NCBI GenBank assembly: GCA_022497155.1
Contig: MU385778.1
Span: 62,001 to 126,000, forward strand
Direction: 5' to 3'
From: Whalleya microplaca
Lineage: Eukaryota > Ascomycota > Sordariomycetes > Xylariales > Xylariaceae
Length of the DNA stretch: 64,000 bases
A model generated the notes under the pieces. The model searched no databases. It was given only the letters and a program-made list of their open reading frames with translations, and was not told the DNA's origin. The position numbers were made by a program, and so were the translations under genes. Below, in pieces: positions 1 to 12,787 of the stretch; the first letter of the stretch is position 1, and every line of letters begins with the position of its first letter.

Positions 1-1456
1 CTTACGCCTAGCTTGTCTTCATCTGATAGCAGCGTTCAGCCGTAGATGAAGGTGGAAGGGAGAGTAGTGACAGACGCTTGAAGGTGGGCGGACATAATGG
101 TCCCAATAGCTTCATTATCTACAGCTATTCTGTTCATGGCTTGGTAATAGTAGATTAAATGTTGTCGAAGAACATATATCCATATTCGCGAACGATATGT
201 GTCAAAACTCAGTGATTGGTTTTGCCTTCCATCGTTTAATATGTACTGTATCGACCATCTTGTAACGGTTCAAGAAAGTAGTAGCAGTAGTTAGTTGAGG
301 TCCAGTAACTGCATTAAAGTAAATGGACACTAGTGTCCCAAAATGCCTTGATAGACCCAAGGGTGGTAAACGGATATCCTATCGAAATATACAACTGGAC
401 TGGCCTTATGAGCCTTAAGTAACAGCTCAGAGAAGTTCATATATCTCCACAGCCTGCGTGAGGTCCCTATCAAACTACGCCAGGGCCCGATGTTGTATTG
501 TATTTGATATCTTATGGTAAGGGACTTTCTCCATCTCACACGCAACTTTTTCGAAAAATCGGTCGAGGAATTAGTAGTCGACATGTTTTTCGTCGCTTGC
601 TGTCAGGTGGGTTCTACTTGAAGCGGACTACTTAGAAAAATAAATCATTTCAACCTGAGTGTATTAATGTATGCATAGCTTGTGGTGCTAGCTCGAATAG
701 ACTAGTACAATTATATAAGCTCTTCTCTCTTTATAATGGTCACATGAAAGTGTGTGAGCTGAAATGGTATTATCGCCGTATCAGCATCACGAAAACACAA
801 TAATTCAATCTAGTTCTAGATAATATCTTACCTCCTCTTATAATATATCGCCACTTGCCTAACCAAGAGCTTTTACACAGGTCAACCTCCCACTACAACG
901 TATGATTTCCATCTTATATGACAGGAGATAGGTCACCTAGAGAGAATGATGACCGAACATGAAAGAAAGCAAGACCTTTAAAGGTAGTACCACTTACTCA
1001 CGCCAACTAAAGACAGGTAAATATTACTCGATAGTTATTGCTGTCAACCTAATAGCTTTGCTGGTATGCTTCCATGTCTTCGAACTCGGATACATTGAGC
1101 CTCGGTATCTATTACCAAACGACCCAATCTAAGCCAAGAAACAGAGTACATATTTATACCAAAGATCAGACCATCCCAGTAACCGCATGATAACACCTGA
1201 CAGCATAGAGGACCATGCCTCTGATTGACCTCTCCTCCTCTCTACCTCTGCAGTGTGTTAAGACACCAAGTGCTCGATTCGTACGGTAAGGCATGAGAGT
1301 GTGTCCACGTCTACCTCTGCCCTTGCCCTACTTTCTCCTCCCTACACGCCAACACGTGGCGAGACATTATGACTCATCCTCATCTCCCTTTACTGTCCCA
1401 GCAGTCCGGTCTGGTGCTAATGAATACATACATACATACATACATACATACATACA

Positions 1457-1487
<31 letters not shown>

Positions 1488-3134
1488 CTATACGTCGCTT
1501 GTGGCGGCTATCAATGTCCATAGCCGCCTATTCTCATCAGTCTAGAGAAGCCGTAGACTCCCCTATACCTCATCGAGGCTTGATAGTGTAGACACGAGGT
1601 TGGGAACGAAGAAACCTCGGCACTCCAGTCATGCCCAGCGATGAAAAAGCGTCCGTGGCTTAATAGCAGTGAACCATTGACAACTCCTAAGCCCAGTAAC
1701 AGACAGCTACGACTACAATTTTCCCCCTAAACGTAAAAACTACCGAGAAACCAAAGTATCATGAGAGCATGGAATGGATGCCGCCCACGCCGCTCCCTTG
1801 AGTGGGTTTCGCGGAGGCGGGGAAGCTTCGCGGCCGAGAATTGACGTCCTATCATTTCGACCCGAGCAACCACGGTTGGCTAAAGTAAGGGGTTATAATT
1901 TACTCAGGATACTTAACTCTGGCTACAAGGTAACCTAGAAAGTGACATAGGAGAAGGACCGTAGTTAGATAGTCAGTATTAGAGGGGTGTGGCACACATA
2001 ACTGTCACTTCAGAACACAATATCATAAAAAGCAGAGTCTTGGGACGGACGAATAGTGCTCTCATTATATTCCGAGTAATAAAACTCAAGATATAGAAAG
2101 CTAGCTAATCCAACGTATCCTCAAAAAAGGGGAGGTGGTTTGTTTTTCTTTGTGATTTTCTCGTGTTCCTGGTCGAGATTTACCACCAAGTCAATGTTAT
2201 CTCGGGATTAGGCTCGAGGTGTCATGTATGTTGAGCACAACGAATCGACACACCTCTGCCTGCTCGACCATATTCGTTCATTCCTATAATCGCCGTCATT
2301 CTGGTCTCGTCCACCCATCCACCAACACACCGCCACAAGTCCAGGTCCAAAACAAACATGCTAAGCTCCACCCTCTCTGTTGTCTGCTGATCGCCTAGCC
2401 TCTCTGCCACATGCATCCAGAGTCGATGCCAATTAAATGTATAAGAATTTGCGCGCCTTCACCCGAAATTCGGTGAGGTGAATATCAGCCTGTCCCTCAT
2501 GGCGCTAATTATCGAAAAAGAAAAGTCTATTCGGTTTCCCCCACGGTTGATGTTGAAGTGAGGTGTTGTGTTGCCTGCCAGCGGAAAGAAGTATGAAATT
2601 AAAAAGAGATATATATACGTTTCGCAATGGGGTATAAGTTTCAAGTGAAGAATTGCTGGCAAAAGGGTGGTCGGCACCGAGCACACGAGGACAACCACAG
2701 TCTCAAGGTTGCTAGACCTCCCTTATCCGGCAGTGATGAATATCTGGCAAGCTGCATCAGATACGTACTGCAACGTCGTAAAGTCGTGTTGACGATGGGG
2801 TAAAGGGGCAAAAACAAAAAAGTCAAACGCCGTCCTGCTCGCCACCGTGGAGAGATGTGTCCCACCTCCAGGGTTGAAGGTATGCTATGCAAATATGTCA
2901 TTGTCGCAGGAGCCTGATCCAGATCCGTAACTCCCCCAGATCAGGAAGAGAGGTAATGCCTTGTTACTCCTAGTACCAATGACGCCGGGTGTCGGAACAA
3001 AATATGCTGGATAATCATCAAAAGGAACGCCGCCTCAATCATGGGATGATGATACGATAAACCAGCCCAGCCAGTCCAACCAAAACCAATCCGTCCGAAT
3101 CGGGTGTCCCTATAACGCCGCCTATGCTTAAATA
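1..3134. other. Gene-free stretch, 3.1 kb
   Basis: No convincing coding region was found on either strand. Open frames here are short, lack paired splice signals and show no recognisable motif. The stretch carries an ATAC tetranucleotide microsatellite near 1433-1486 and is otherwise fairly AT-rich sequence with many TA steps. It may hold the 3' flank of the minus-strand gene ending at 3135 and decayed repeats, but nothing could be identified. Confidence 0.5.
1433..1486. repeat. (ATAC)n microsatellite
   Basis: About 13 perfect copies of the tetranucleotide ATAC/CATA in a row, ending in TACATATC. It lies in non-coding sequence about 1.6 kb downstream of the Stb3-like gene. The same CATA/TACATA words occur at low copy number in many other spacers of this window, for example near 26.8, 38.8 and 48.9 kb. 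Confidence 0.95.
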
Positions 3135-4241
3135 TTATACAGAACCAAGTTGCAAAAGTGCTTGAATGGCATCGCGCTCCTGAGGGTCGGATGAGGCGGC
3201 TAGTGCATCTAGGTCGATGTTGTCCAGTCGTGGCTCTCGGAGCATGCCAGAGCTTCCAGAAAAGGACTGGAAGCCGCAAGGGTTATATACAGAAAGGTGA
3301 TTTGCGCCCTGACGAGCCTCGGCTGGGCTGGAGTAAGATGCAGCTCGCAGGGCAGCTGCTCCTACCGCAGCCCAGTCTTCGTCATCAGTCGCATCCTCTG
3401 GGTCGTCGTTCATGATCATGTCTTCGTCAGGTGCCTCGGAGCAGGACGCTGAAGCGGGCCCATTTAGAGAATCGAGAGACATCTTATCGGCCTCATTCTC
3501 TAACATGGTAATGTCCCGGTCGTCGTGGGAGAAGGCTGCCGAGTTGTCATAGCTGGCAGCGCGGGCATTCAACCGAGCACGATCGGCGTTTCGTCCTGCA
3601 CCTCTAGAGATGGGTATGCTGGTCGGATAGGAACTAGGGCTGATTGCACCGGGAGACCGTCGAGACATCGTGTCCCGAGTAGGGCGACCACGCTGCTTGG
3701 CATCCCAGCGTCCCCATCCGACCTTCACAAATTCCACGTCACCGTTGACTCCTCCACCTTCTACGCCATGTCCTTGCCCCCGTCCTTCCAAAGCTGCCAC
3801 CACGAGCCTTCGTGCCTTCGGCGGAGGAATGCCAGCAAAGCCAGGTACCGACGTTGTCAGATACCCCATTATGAAACGGATGGCTAAAGGACCGTGGTTG
3901 AGCAGGATCTCCGGGAGATGGAATTTGGCGAGCAGGGCCGGGGTGATGGCTCCTGCGGACTCGAAGGATGGCGATCCGACAGACTCTGGCTCGGTGCCTT
4001 CATGCAGGTCCAAATCCGAGTCGATGGGATCTAGTCTGGATGCCTTCTGCAATTGAGCCTTCAGCCCACGGGGCGGCAGCGCGGGTGACAAAGAATTGGG
4101 AGGAGTCGGGAGGGGATGGTGTCGTGTCACAGGGACGCTCCGGGCAGCCGCTACAGCAGTTAAGTTGTCTCGGCTGAGAGGAGAGGTCTTCGGGATATCG
4201 CGAGCAGCAGCAGCAGCAGTAGCGGGTGTCATGGTGGCCAT
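3135..4241 (-). CDS. Stb3-like Sin3-binding transcription regulator
   Basis: A single 368-aa reading frame without an evident intron. Residues about 98-155 match the fungal Sin3-binding/Stb3 domain: ITPALLAKFHLPEILLNHG, then IRFIMGYLTTSVPGF and IPPPKARRLVVAALEGRG, continuing to VKVGWGRWDAKQRGRP near 172-188. In yeast Stb3 binds the ribosomal RNA processing element and recruits the Sin3-Rpd3 deacetylase to repress ribosome-biogenesis genes; that role is inferred here from the family. The N-terminus (1-95) is Ala/Pro/Ser-rich and the C-terminus has an acidic stretch (MIMNDDPEDATDDEDW) typical of a disordered regulatory tail. Met1 and Met4 are both possible starts. Upstream on the same strand, further open sequence (4378-4743) looks like 5' leader or promoter rather than an exon. 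Confidence 0.85.
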   Translation of the reverse strand: MATMTPATAAAAARDIPKTSPLSRDNLTAVAAARSVPVTRHHPLPTPPNSLSPALPPRGLKAQLQKASRLDPIDSDLDLHEGTEPESVGSPSFESAGAITPALLAKFHLPEILLNHGPLAIRFIMGYLTTSVPGFAGIPPPKARRLVVAALEGRGQGHGVEGGGVNGDVEFVKVGWGRWDAKQRGRPTRDTMSRRSPGAISPSSYPTSIPISRGAGRNADRARLNARAASYDNSAAFSHDDRDITMLENEADKMSLDSLNGPASASCSEAPDEDMIMNDDPEDATDDEDWAAVGAAALRAASYSSPAEARQGANHLSVYNPCGFQSFSGSSGMLREPRLDNIDLDALAASSDPQERDAIQALLQLGSV

Positions 4242-7204
4242 ATTGAATGATGGATACTTCGAGACGTGCCTGTGGGGGTGGGCGACACAGAATCAGTACT
4301 TGTAGCTGATGAAAAATGGGATGTAACGTGTTGAGTTGACGGGTCACCGACAAATGGTTGGCGAAGTGTTGAGTCACTTACAGAGCAGATCCGATGTATG
4401 GAGTCAGAATGGCGGCGGATTGATCTTGGATTTCGACTGAAGACGCGAAAACCAAATTGGGGGACAGAATGACAGCGCTGACGCGATTACCTTGACTGTG
4501 ACAGGAAGATGACTCTTGGGTGCAAAAATGCGTAATGTTGGGTTTCTTGGTTGTTGATGTTGCTTGATGGGAAGAAAGGATCAACGGGGAAGGTGAGCGA
4601 CGACTGCGACCTACTAATAATACTGGTACAGGGCGTTGGGCTTTTACTGGCGGGACAGGGGGGTGTTGTCCAGCAGGGCAGCAGGTATCAGCAAGTGCAC
4701 AGGGAGCAATGCACGCACATGATTGCTTGGACGCAGCAGCCACGGCGTGGCCATAGCGAAAATGAGTGGTATGCCAGTAAATAACGTAGCCAAAGAACTA
4801 GCCGGCCTAGTGGCTTGCCTGTGAACTCTGCCAGTGTCTGCCCAGCTGTCCAGGTGGTGCTTTGTTTCCCTCCACTACATACATACCTCATAGTACTACG
4901 TAGTTTGTATGTACCGCATGCATATCTTTGGGAGGTGCTGATAACCTAACCGCCTGGGTTGACGAGGTACAGTACCTCACCTCTGTAACCAGCCAATGTA
5001 CTACCTCTACATGTATCCATGTGTGTACGGATGGAAAGTGGTGTGGCTCACGGCGCACTGCAGAAAGTGGTATGTATGGTCTTATCAGGAGCAGACAGGG
5101 GCTCAACCGGATAGACTCTCACAACCCTGAGTCATTTGCTAGATTGATACATCTGTTTTGTTTGTCAATTGACTCAAAGTACGAAGGATGTGTCCATTTC
5201 CATTTCTTAGGGCTTCGTTCCCTTTCTGCTTACGACCGTAGTGCGTAGTTTGTCGCTATGGATGCCTCGGTGCATTCCTGTCAGGTGCGGCTTACTGGGC
5301 TGGGCTGAGCTGAGCTGAGCTGCAATGTGTGTAGGATGAAGAGAATGACGTCGGGTACATGCTTGTGGATGGGGTTTTCTTCAGCGCTGCGCCGGAATTC
5401 GGCTGGCGCGCAAATATGGTCAAGCTTTCCGGGATTCCCATTCTATCGCCATGCAGACCGCGAGAGCTAGTCTAAATGGCACCAGACTTACCAGCCGCAA
5501 GTCCCTTCTAATTCTTCACTGGCGTGTCTCACGTAGAAAATCGTGGGGCGCGTGCCGGTCTGCGTGTTGGGGACAGCGATATAGCGAACCTCCATTATGC
5601 CGAGAGTAGAGCAACCCCGGCTATCTTGCCATGTCATGGCACGGGAATGGTAATACGTTCCCGTCTCTTTTAAAGCTATTGGGTTTTCTGGTGTAATGCT
5701 TGAACAAACCTAGCCCAACCCAGATGAAAAATCCGTGTTATCAACCTGCAGGATCCCCCGCAGAAGAGCAATATACTTCATCTGCACACACACTTGTAAT
5801 CCAATGATAAGCGTCGGATAGCACATCCGGATTGAGCGAGAAAGGGCTGGGGTCCTTCTTTCGTCTATCTGACAATCGGCTAACGATTGCTGACCGTGTG
5901 CAGCCTCATCTGAAGCGTTCCTGTGAATTTATGGATGTTGGTGGGTTTGCGTACCTTCAATTAGATGTGTTTAGTCCCTGCAGAGGCTCCCTGGCTGGTC
6001 AATCATATCCAATACTTGGGGTTATTGAGTTCGGGTCTACAGAGCTAAACTTTCTGCTACCACAAGATTATTGTACTTCGAAAGCCGTAGACCCGAGGAC
6101 TGCTCACGTTGCACGTGTCCTTCTTTATGATTGGGTTAAAGCTAGCATTGTGATGTGTGACCTGCTTGGGTTGGCCTATTCCCACCAATATCTAACTAGC
6201 CGCTTCGTATGCTGGTGCTAGAAGAACGCAATGGAACAATCGTACAATTGGCGGGGTAATGAGTATGCCAATGTGATCTTCTTGGAATACACATACTAGT
6301 CAGATGAATCGCAGCTTAACCTCATCATGCTCAATGAAGCGTTATCAGAATAATAGTTGCCTGATAATGATCTTCAGAGGCAGGGCACATTTTGCTATCA
6401 CTAGCTCAATCGTTGAAAACAGCAAGTCCTAGCACGAATATCCCACTCTCAACGTGGTAGAGCAGTGCAACTCGCATCGGACTGAATATGCAACTGGCGT
6501 TGTTCACGATCGTTGAATGGTGGCACTGGAGGAGGGGTTTGCATCGTGCATCTGTACCTTGAACCTGTTCGCTTCGTAGAATTCGACTATACCCCGCTAC
6601 CAGTCAATTGGCGAGAACAACCCATCATCCAGTGTGATTCCCCCACGTTGTGGGATAACGCGATCCGACAGAATGTTCGAAGCTGAGTGGAGATGCGCGC
6701 GTGTCACAGCCATTGCTCCATATTTTCGTGATAACACACTCTATAGGGGCAAATTGAAGACAGGATCTAGGACCTAGTCCCGAATCGAGTCCCGTTCAAT
6801 TCACGGGTGCATACCTTATACGCGTCTTTTCAAGTCTCGACATTTGCCTGGCCTGTCCAGCCTCGTACGACGCGTGGTCGGAACTCATTTTGCCTGAAAT
6901 ATAATGACGGCTTGAAGTTGCCTTGCATGTGATGTAATCAAGACCGCCGGTTATCGGAGCAGCCCAGTCATGCTGCGTAGGATTTCAAGATCAGCTGGGA
7001 TCTTCAAGCAAGGAGACAGTCCGGGGAAAACTCGTATGATTGCGCCTTCGCTATACACGTATAGGACGTGAGTGATTTGACTGGATAACACACAGCCAGA
7101 TTCGCCAAGGTACTTCACTGGGGCATTAGTCTTCCGAGGTTCATTAGCGTGACCCAGATCCGCGCCGTTCAGGGGCTTGGTCAAATTCCCATTCGGTCAA
7201 CATT
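4242..7204. other. Spacer, 3 kb, no clear gene
   Basis: Upstream flank of the Stb3-like gene followed by the 3' flank of the topoisomerase III gene. A 129-codon plus-strand frame at 5832-6221 and a 106-codon frame at 4928-5248 were examined. Neither has a recognisable domain, a credible intron or skewed composition, so they are not called. A short GCTGA-type tandem (CTGAGCTGAGCTGAGCTG) occurs near 5300-5322. Nothing else could be assigned. Confidence 0.45.
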
Positions 7205-9432
7205 CTAGACGACATACTGTCGGCATGCCTATGTTCAATTAGCACTCTATACCACGATTCTATTCACATAAAATAGGTATAGAACTTACTGCCTTGAGAA
7301 CATTTAGTTTCTCTTGTGACTGCAAATATACTTGGCGATATTGCTGAATGCTTTCGCTCAGGAAAGCTTCTTTTGTTGTACGGCCTTCACAGATGGCTTT
7401 CATCTTCAACTCCGTCTCTTTCCTGAGAAATGGCTTTCCGAGACTGGTCTCGAAGTTCATCCTATCGAAGCCTTCGATTAGAGCTACACCTAGCTGGGTC
7501 GGGATGAATTCCTTCACTCCGCTTCCTCTCCCGCTGCTTGAAGCTCCTCCTCGGCCACGGCCGCCGCGACCACCACGACCGCCTCGCGAAGCGGAAGGGT
7601 TCGCGTCGTCTTCTTCATCGTCTGCTGAGCGACCACTTCGAGGTACGGTACGGACGTAGTCTCGTTCTTGAATCTTCTGGATATGCTCCGCCATTGTGGC
7701 GTCCGTGCCAATTCCATTAGCATCCATAAGAGCAATGAGATCCGCTTCGGTGAGATAACTAGGGGCTGCGGTCTTGCCTTCGGTCATGAGGGCTTCAGTA
7801 GGCTCAAAGAGCTCCCCAACCGTGAATCTCGGAAGTTGCACGGTGCCTGTCCATTTGTCGTAGACGTATACTTCCAAGTAGTTGCGCTCTAGCACTACGA
7901 CTCCATGAGCATGAAAAGCCTCTTCTCCATAGATGATGTCGACGTCCGTGGCGACACCTTTGGCATCCTCTGAACAGCAGGCTAGAAACCGTCTAACTAC
8001 GAACTCGTAAATTTTTCTTTCCCTGTCATTGAGGACCGAGGGTGCTGTGTAGGTGACGGGATGAATTGGTGGATGTGCCTTGTCATCGTTGCGACCTTGT
8101 CGTGGTTGCTGAAATCCACCATTGACCAGATTCTGAGCGAAATCTCCCCAGGAAGTCGACTGGGTCTGCTTCTGAACCAAGGCACGAAGGTTCATGCCGG
8201 TATCGAAACGATCCGTCTCCGTCCTGGGATAGCTAATGAATCCCTTGTTGTAGAGACTTTCGGCAGCCTCCATCGCTTGCTGACCGCTCATATGTAAAAA
8301 CCTGGTTGCCATTTTCTGTAATTCAACTGTTGTTAATGGCAGAGGTTTCCATTTCTTCGTTGGCTTTTCTTGGACTTTCGTCACTTTTGCCTTCTTTGCT
8401 GCAAGGCACCTTTCGTAGAGAATGACAACAGAGGCTCGGTCAAAGAGGCGATTTCGTGACCAACCGAAATTGACATCTATGCCATCGCGCTTGTGCATGA
8501 CCTTGATGCTCCAGAATGGCTCTGGTTTGAAATTTCTCACCCGGAAATACCGATCTACTACGAATCCCAGGGTCGGGAATTGACAAGATCCTATCCAGGT
8601 TAGCTAATTATTGCTTGATGGGCGCAACAATGACAGACCATAGCTTAACATAAGCTTTCCAAAAGGACCTCCTAGTGTCCTCAGATTTAGTGTCAGAAAC
8701 CGGGTGAAGGCGTATCCTATCCTCAAATCTAATTCAATCCGAGAAGCTACAGCATTTACTTGTCTTTGGTCAAGGTTGATTAGATTACGGGATGCATTCA
8801 AGATGTGCCTATAACTTGTAAGCTGTTGTCATGACAGTAGTGTGACTCAATGACTGACGCTCTTTCAATGTTGCTGAACTTAGCCCTCTTGATGTCGAGA
8901 GTCCTATTCCCCTTCCGAGCGGCTTCGCAAATTTCATGTCCTATGTGCTCGCCCTCTCGATCGCAATCCGTCCAAATACATAATGCGTTGGCATATCGTG
9001 CTTGTTTCTCGATATTCTCGGCCACCTTTGATTTGTCCTGCAAGCAACTTTTCAATATTGACTACGAGTATTGAACATGAGAGATTGAGACACCTACCTC
9101 CGAGACAATAATATTTACAGGCGCATCGAACAGGCGCTCAGGAGGGGGGTACTCCCATTGCTTGTAATCCGGAGGAAATACAGCAGAGGTGAGATGGCCA
9201 AGCACAGAGGTCATCGTAACTTGGCAATGACCCCAAGGGCGTCCAAAATCGTACTCAAAAACATAGTTCTTGATGTACTTTTCTGGTGTGTTGTGCTAGG
9301 CTAACATTAGTTATTCGAGGCCACACTCCAAGCTTAAAGGACTAGACGGACACTTTGAACCTGGCCTCCTGAGAGGTGGCCAGCCACAGCTTTTGCGATA
9401 GAAGGTTTTTCGGCAACACAAAGAACCCTCAT
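7205..9432 (-). CDS. TOP3: DNA topoisomerase III (type IA)
   Basis: Six exons, about 9352-9432, 9099-9295, 8859-9037, 8639-8808, 7290-8590 and 7205-7228, give about 650 aa, close to the length of yeast Top3. The start MRVLCVAEKPSIAKAVAGHL is the canonical type IA N-terminus, with the Toprim Glu at residue 8. The Toprim Asp pair lies in WTDCDREGEHIGHEI (about residues 115-129). GSCQFPTLGFVVDRYFRV (about 210-227) and the active-site region GFISYPRTETDRF, with the catalytic Tyr near 330, are intact. The enzyme passes single strands and acts with a RecQ helicase (Sgs1/BLM) and Rmi1 in double-Holliday-junction dissolution. An RGG tract sits at about residues 544-565, just before VKEFIPTQLGVALIEGFDRM. 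The last exon adds only ACRQYVV. No C-terminal zinc fingers are present. The first donor (GTCCGT) is non-standard, so the exon 1/2 junction is the least certain part. Confidence 0.93.
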
Positions 9433-10129
9433 AGTTGACTTCAGACGTGTCGGGATACCAGCGAGACAGGATTTCCGCGTCACCACTTGGTATACCTTCT
9501 CTCTGCGCCACGAGCAGATAGTAAAGGCGAAGCGCTTCATGAGTGTTGTCTCTTGTGGATGCGATAAATATCACTAGGGGGACACTATTCCATGTCTAGT
9601 GTTGCATGAGAATCGACCTCTGGATTGAATGGACATAGTGCCGATTAGAATGAGTGAGTCTGTGGTCTTTTCCACCATCAACAGTTGCGTGCTCTCTCAG
9701 TATATGGAAGAGGTGATGTTGTTTCTCGAGTTGAAATCTCGAGATTTATTACTCCAGTAGCAGTTGATTGGCCAGGTTTGTTTAGGGTTGCAGCCGCACT
9801 GTAGGCAATTTATTTAGGTAATGGGGATTGACGCTATGAGGTCAGAAGCTACCCCTGTAAGCCCTGTTTCACAGCTGACAACAGGCACCCAGGCCTGCCA
9901 GGCACCTTGTGGGGACCTAAGCAGTCAAAAGGTGGTCTGTGCCATCAATGGTAGAGATTTGGAGCTGCTGAGATGTCATTGTTAACTGTCATTGTTCACT
10001 TAAGACAAGTCATGACGTTCTCTGCCCAAAACAGTGACATGTAGCTGTGAAGACGCACGACTCTATGCAGCATCACCATTGTTCCAACTTCAACTTTTCG
10101 AGTCGACCGATCTTATACGAGGCATTACA
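9433..10129. promoter_or_regulatory. Shared divergent promoter, TOP3 / DUF1295 gene
   Basis: About 700 bp separate the start codons of the minus-strand topoisomerase III gene and the plus-strand DUF1295 gene. No coding frame is supported. It should hold both 5' leaders and promoters, but no specific operator can be named from the sequence alone. Confidence 0.45.
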
Positions 10130-11364
10130 ATGGCGCTACCATCGCTGAAGACGCTCGAAGACTGCGCAGAATATTCACAAGTTATCGAGCCTTACCTCCC
10201 AGAGCTCTACGCCCTACCAGGGCAGGTGATTGACGCCGTGTCAAGCCACGACTCGCTCCTCGACCTTTACAAAAACACCAATCCGCTCATCTCAGGTCTT
10301 GGGTTCTCGTTATTTCTGGGTGCTATCTTCCTGGTTGTGTCGGAGTTCAACCGAAACTACTCCCAGGTTGACCGCATGTGGAGCTTGTTGCCCACAATCT
10401 ACAACGCGCATTTCACCGCTTGGTCTCACCTAAACGGTCTCCCAAGTCAGAGACTGGATCTTGTGCTGTTGTGGAGTGTAGTCTGGAGCGTATGTCAAGG
10501 CCTGGGCTGGCTCCATTCGTAGCCAATAGCTAACGCGTACAAGGCTCGACTAACCTTTAATTATTGGCGGAAAGGCGGCTATACTGTCGGCTCAGAAGAC
10601 TATAGATGGTCTGTCACCGTTTAGCCTCTTACCCACGTATTAGGCAAGCTAGCTCATACTCGTTGCAGGGAAATCATACGCGGACACGTACCACCGGCGC
10701 TATTCTTTGTATTCAATGCGACATTCATCTCCTTCATCCAGAGCGTATTACTGTACCTCCTCGCAGCACCAACATATATCATCTTGCTGGCTTCCAACTT
10801 TGAGAAGGAGGTCACGACGGCAGACTTCGCTTTTACGGCGATCGAGCTGGGACTTGTCCTCTCCGAGTGGTTCAGCGACCAGCAACAATGGAGTGCGTCT
10901 TATCATAGATTTCTTAGCTATGGACACCCACTGACTAAGTTCCAGACTACCAAGCTGCTAAACAACAATACCAGAAGACTGCCAAAGTGCCGCGCGGGTG
11001 TGGATTCACGCAGGAAGATCTCGATCGAGGTTTCATCACCTCGGGGCTCTGGGCCTATTGCAGACATCCGAACTTCGCTGCTGAACAAACGATATGGGTT
11101 GTCCTATATCAATGGAGCTGCTATGCAAGCAAGAGTCTATATAGTTGGGCTGGATTTGGGCCCCTCTTTCTGATTATGCTGTTCCAGGGCTCGACATGGC
11201 TCACGGAGCTGATCAGTTCTAAGAAGTATTCAGAATATAAGCTTTACCAGAAGCAGGTAGGAGCCCTTATACCCAGCTTGAGCCCTTACCGAGCAGAGGC
11301 CACAACAACCAAAGTAGTTGGGACGAGCGGCCAGGCCAAGACGCAAAAGCCGAAGCAGAAGTAA
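10130..11364 (+). CDS. DUF1295 / steroid-reductase-like membrane protein
   Basis: Four exons (10130-10489, 10544-10608, about 10669-10892, 10946-11364) give 355 aa. Motifs match DUF1295, the steroid 5-alpha-reductase/ICMT-like membrane superfamily. SEFNRNYSQVDRMWSLLPT follows the first hydrophobic segment, then LTFNYWRKGGYTVGSEDYRW. The hallmark GLWAYCRHPNFAAEQ at 250-264 is the conserved RHPN signature of NAD(P)H-binding reductases and methyltransferases of this fold. Several membrane segments are visible (about residues 60-80, 140-170 and 275-290). The C-terminus is Lys/Thr-rich and soluble. The true substrate is unknown; a role in ER lipid metabolism is inference. It is divergent from TOP3. 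The start at 10130 is favoured over an upstream in-frame ATG at 10034 because the family motifs begin shortly after it. Confidence 0.85.
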
Positions 11365-12787
11365 ACCATAACCGACAGATTGCATACAGGCGGATCCCAT
11401 TTGCATACATAGGAGGGTCCAACGCTCCATTTACCAGTGAGTAGAGCTGCACTCTACTGCACTATGACGCAGCTGTGCAGCCCTACAAGAGCGTACTACA
11501 TGTATCCATGTAATATCGCACATATACCTACGAACATCCTCGCGAGATGTAGCGGGAGTTGAATTTGTATCTATTCTCGAAAGATATAGGGACCATTTAA
11601 TTGTGGTAGTTGGTAGGCGATCTAAGACATATACATAATAAGAACATCATGTAATTCAGTTGACGTGTTGCAAATGTCAAACAGTCCTAGTCAATACCAG
11701 ATAATGGTAGTGTTGGCATTGCTACTCGAAGGGTCCCTACCTGACCATTGGGACCCCCACAATACCCCGGAAGGCAAAAGACTAACCATGGTTGACGGGT
11801 GCCGGCAACCCCGTCTCAACACGATTCGTGTAATAATGCAAGACAAGCCAACGAATCGTGTAATACCCACCGTCTGCTCAGGGCAGACCATTCACCACAA
11901 TAATTAAATCGGCTGTGTTCTTACGAAAAGTCGGGTTCGTATTAAAATTTCCTGGGAGCCACGTACTCGGTAGTCAAAATTAAATAATTTTGTTCGTAAT
12001 GCTTGTTTGTAGCTGAATTTTCACACTGATTTGTCTCGAAGCACTCGATGTCAGGAGATCATTTGGTTAGTGAGTCTTCTCAACGCACTCTGACTCGTCG
12101 GAGTTATTATCGGTCTGTATTACCATGACAGGCGAGGCGTGCATGACTTACAGCTCGTTTCCCAGAAACGGTGAGCACGGGGATCCACCGGTTCAACTTC
12201 CAATGCCATTCATTGGCACCGGAAAGATTCACGATGCATCTTGGTGCGAAAGGTGGACCCCAACAGGAGCCCTGGACCCTTACTGCATGCTGCAACATGT
12301 TCAGCATTATGTACGTACATAGCAGGTACTCGCAGACTCATCAGCGGTGAATGCACGCATCCGCAACAGATGCTTACCCAGATGGCAGATCACTCGGTTT
12401 GCTCATGTTAGTCAGAGCGGGGGGGCAATGAGTGTAGGTGTTTGCGGTAGGTAGGTAGGTAGGTTGAGAGGTGTATAATAAACTATAAATCTCGCACTTC
12501 TTGCTTCTCCCGGTGTTTCGACTTTCGGGTTCATCTAAATCATCCAGACCACTCCAAATCTCGTGACGCTAATTCAGGGCCAACCCGAAGACACACTGAC
12601 TCTGAGACACTAAAACAGCCTGTTGGTAAGGGATCTAGCCCAGTAGCTCAATATTTCCACCGACTTATTAGTCCACCAGCTTTTTCACGGACAAAGCAAA
12701 CTGGTTCTCATTGTCCACTTCTGACCGCTATCTCGACACTCAACCACTCAAACACACAGTCACACGCAACTACGTCGATCAGTTACC
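11365..12787. other. Spacer, 1.4 kb
   Basis: No supported gene. It contains a short GGTA microsatellite near 12446-12464, and the pyrimidine-rich leader of the next gene (12640-12787) with CACTCAACCACTCAAACACA just upstream of the ATG. Confidence 0.5.

Noticed and set aside
1293..1523. Plus-strand frame with a His-Thr-Tyr-Ile repeat
   Set aside because: The repeat is the ATAC microsatellite read in frame. No other support.
3158..4305. Long plus-strand frames opposite the Stb3-like gene
   Set aside because: They are antisense shadows of the GC-rich minus-strand coding sequence, which carries the recognisable domain.
5832..6221. 129-codon plus-strand frame
   Set aside because: No motif, no splice partners, and neutral composition in a 3-kb gene-free spacer. 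It may be chance.
7348..8297. Plus-strand frames opposite TOP3
   Set aside because: Antisense shadows of the main Top3 exon.
9099..9295. Possible one-base frameshift in TOP3 exon 2 near 9120
   Set aside because: My hand count across a line boundary gave one base too few for the conserved RLFDAPV motif. The same counting slip occurred at another line break where the translated frame proved it wrong, so I do not claim a real frameshift.
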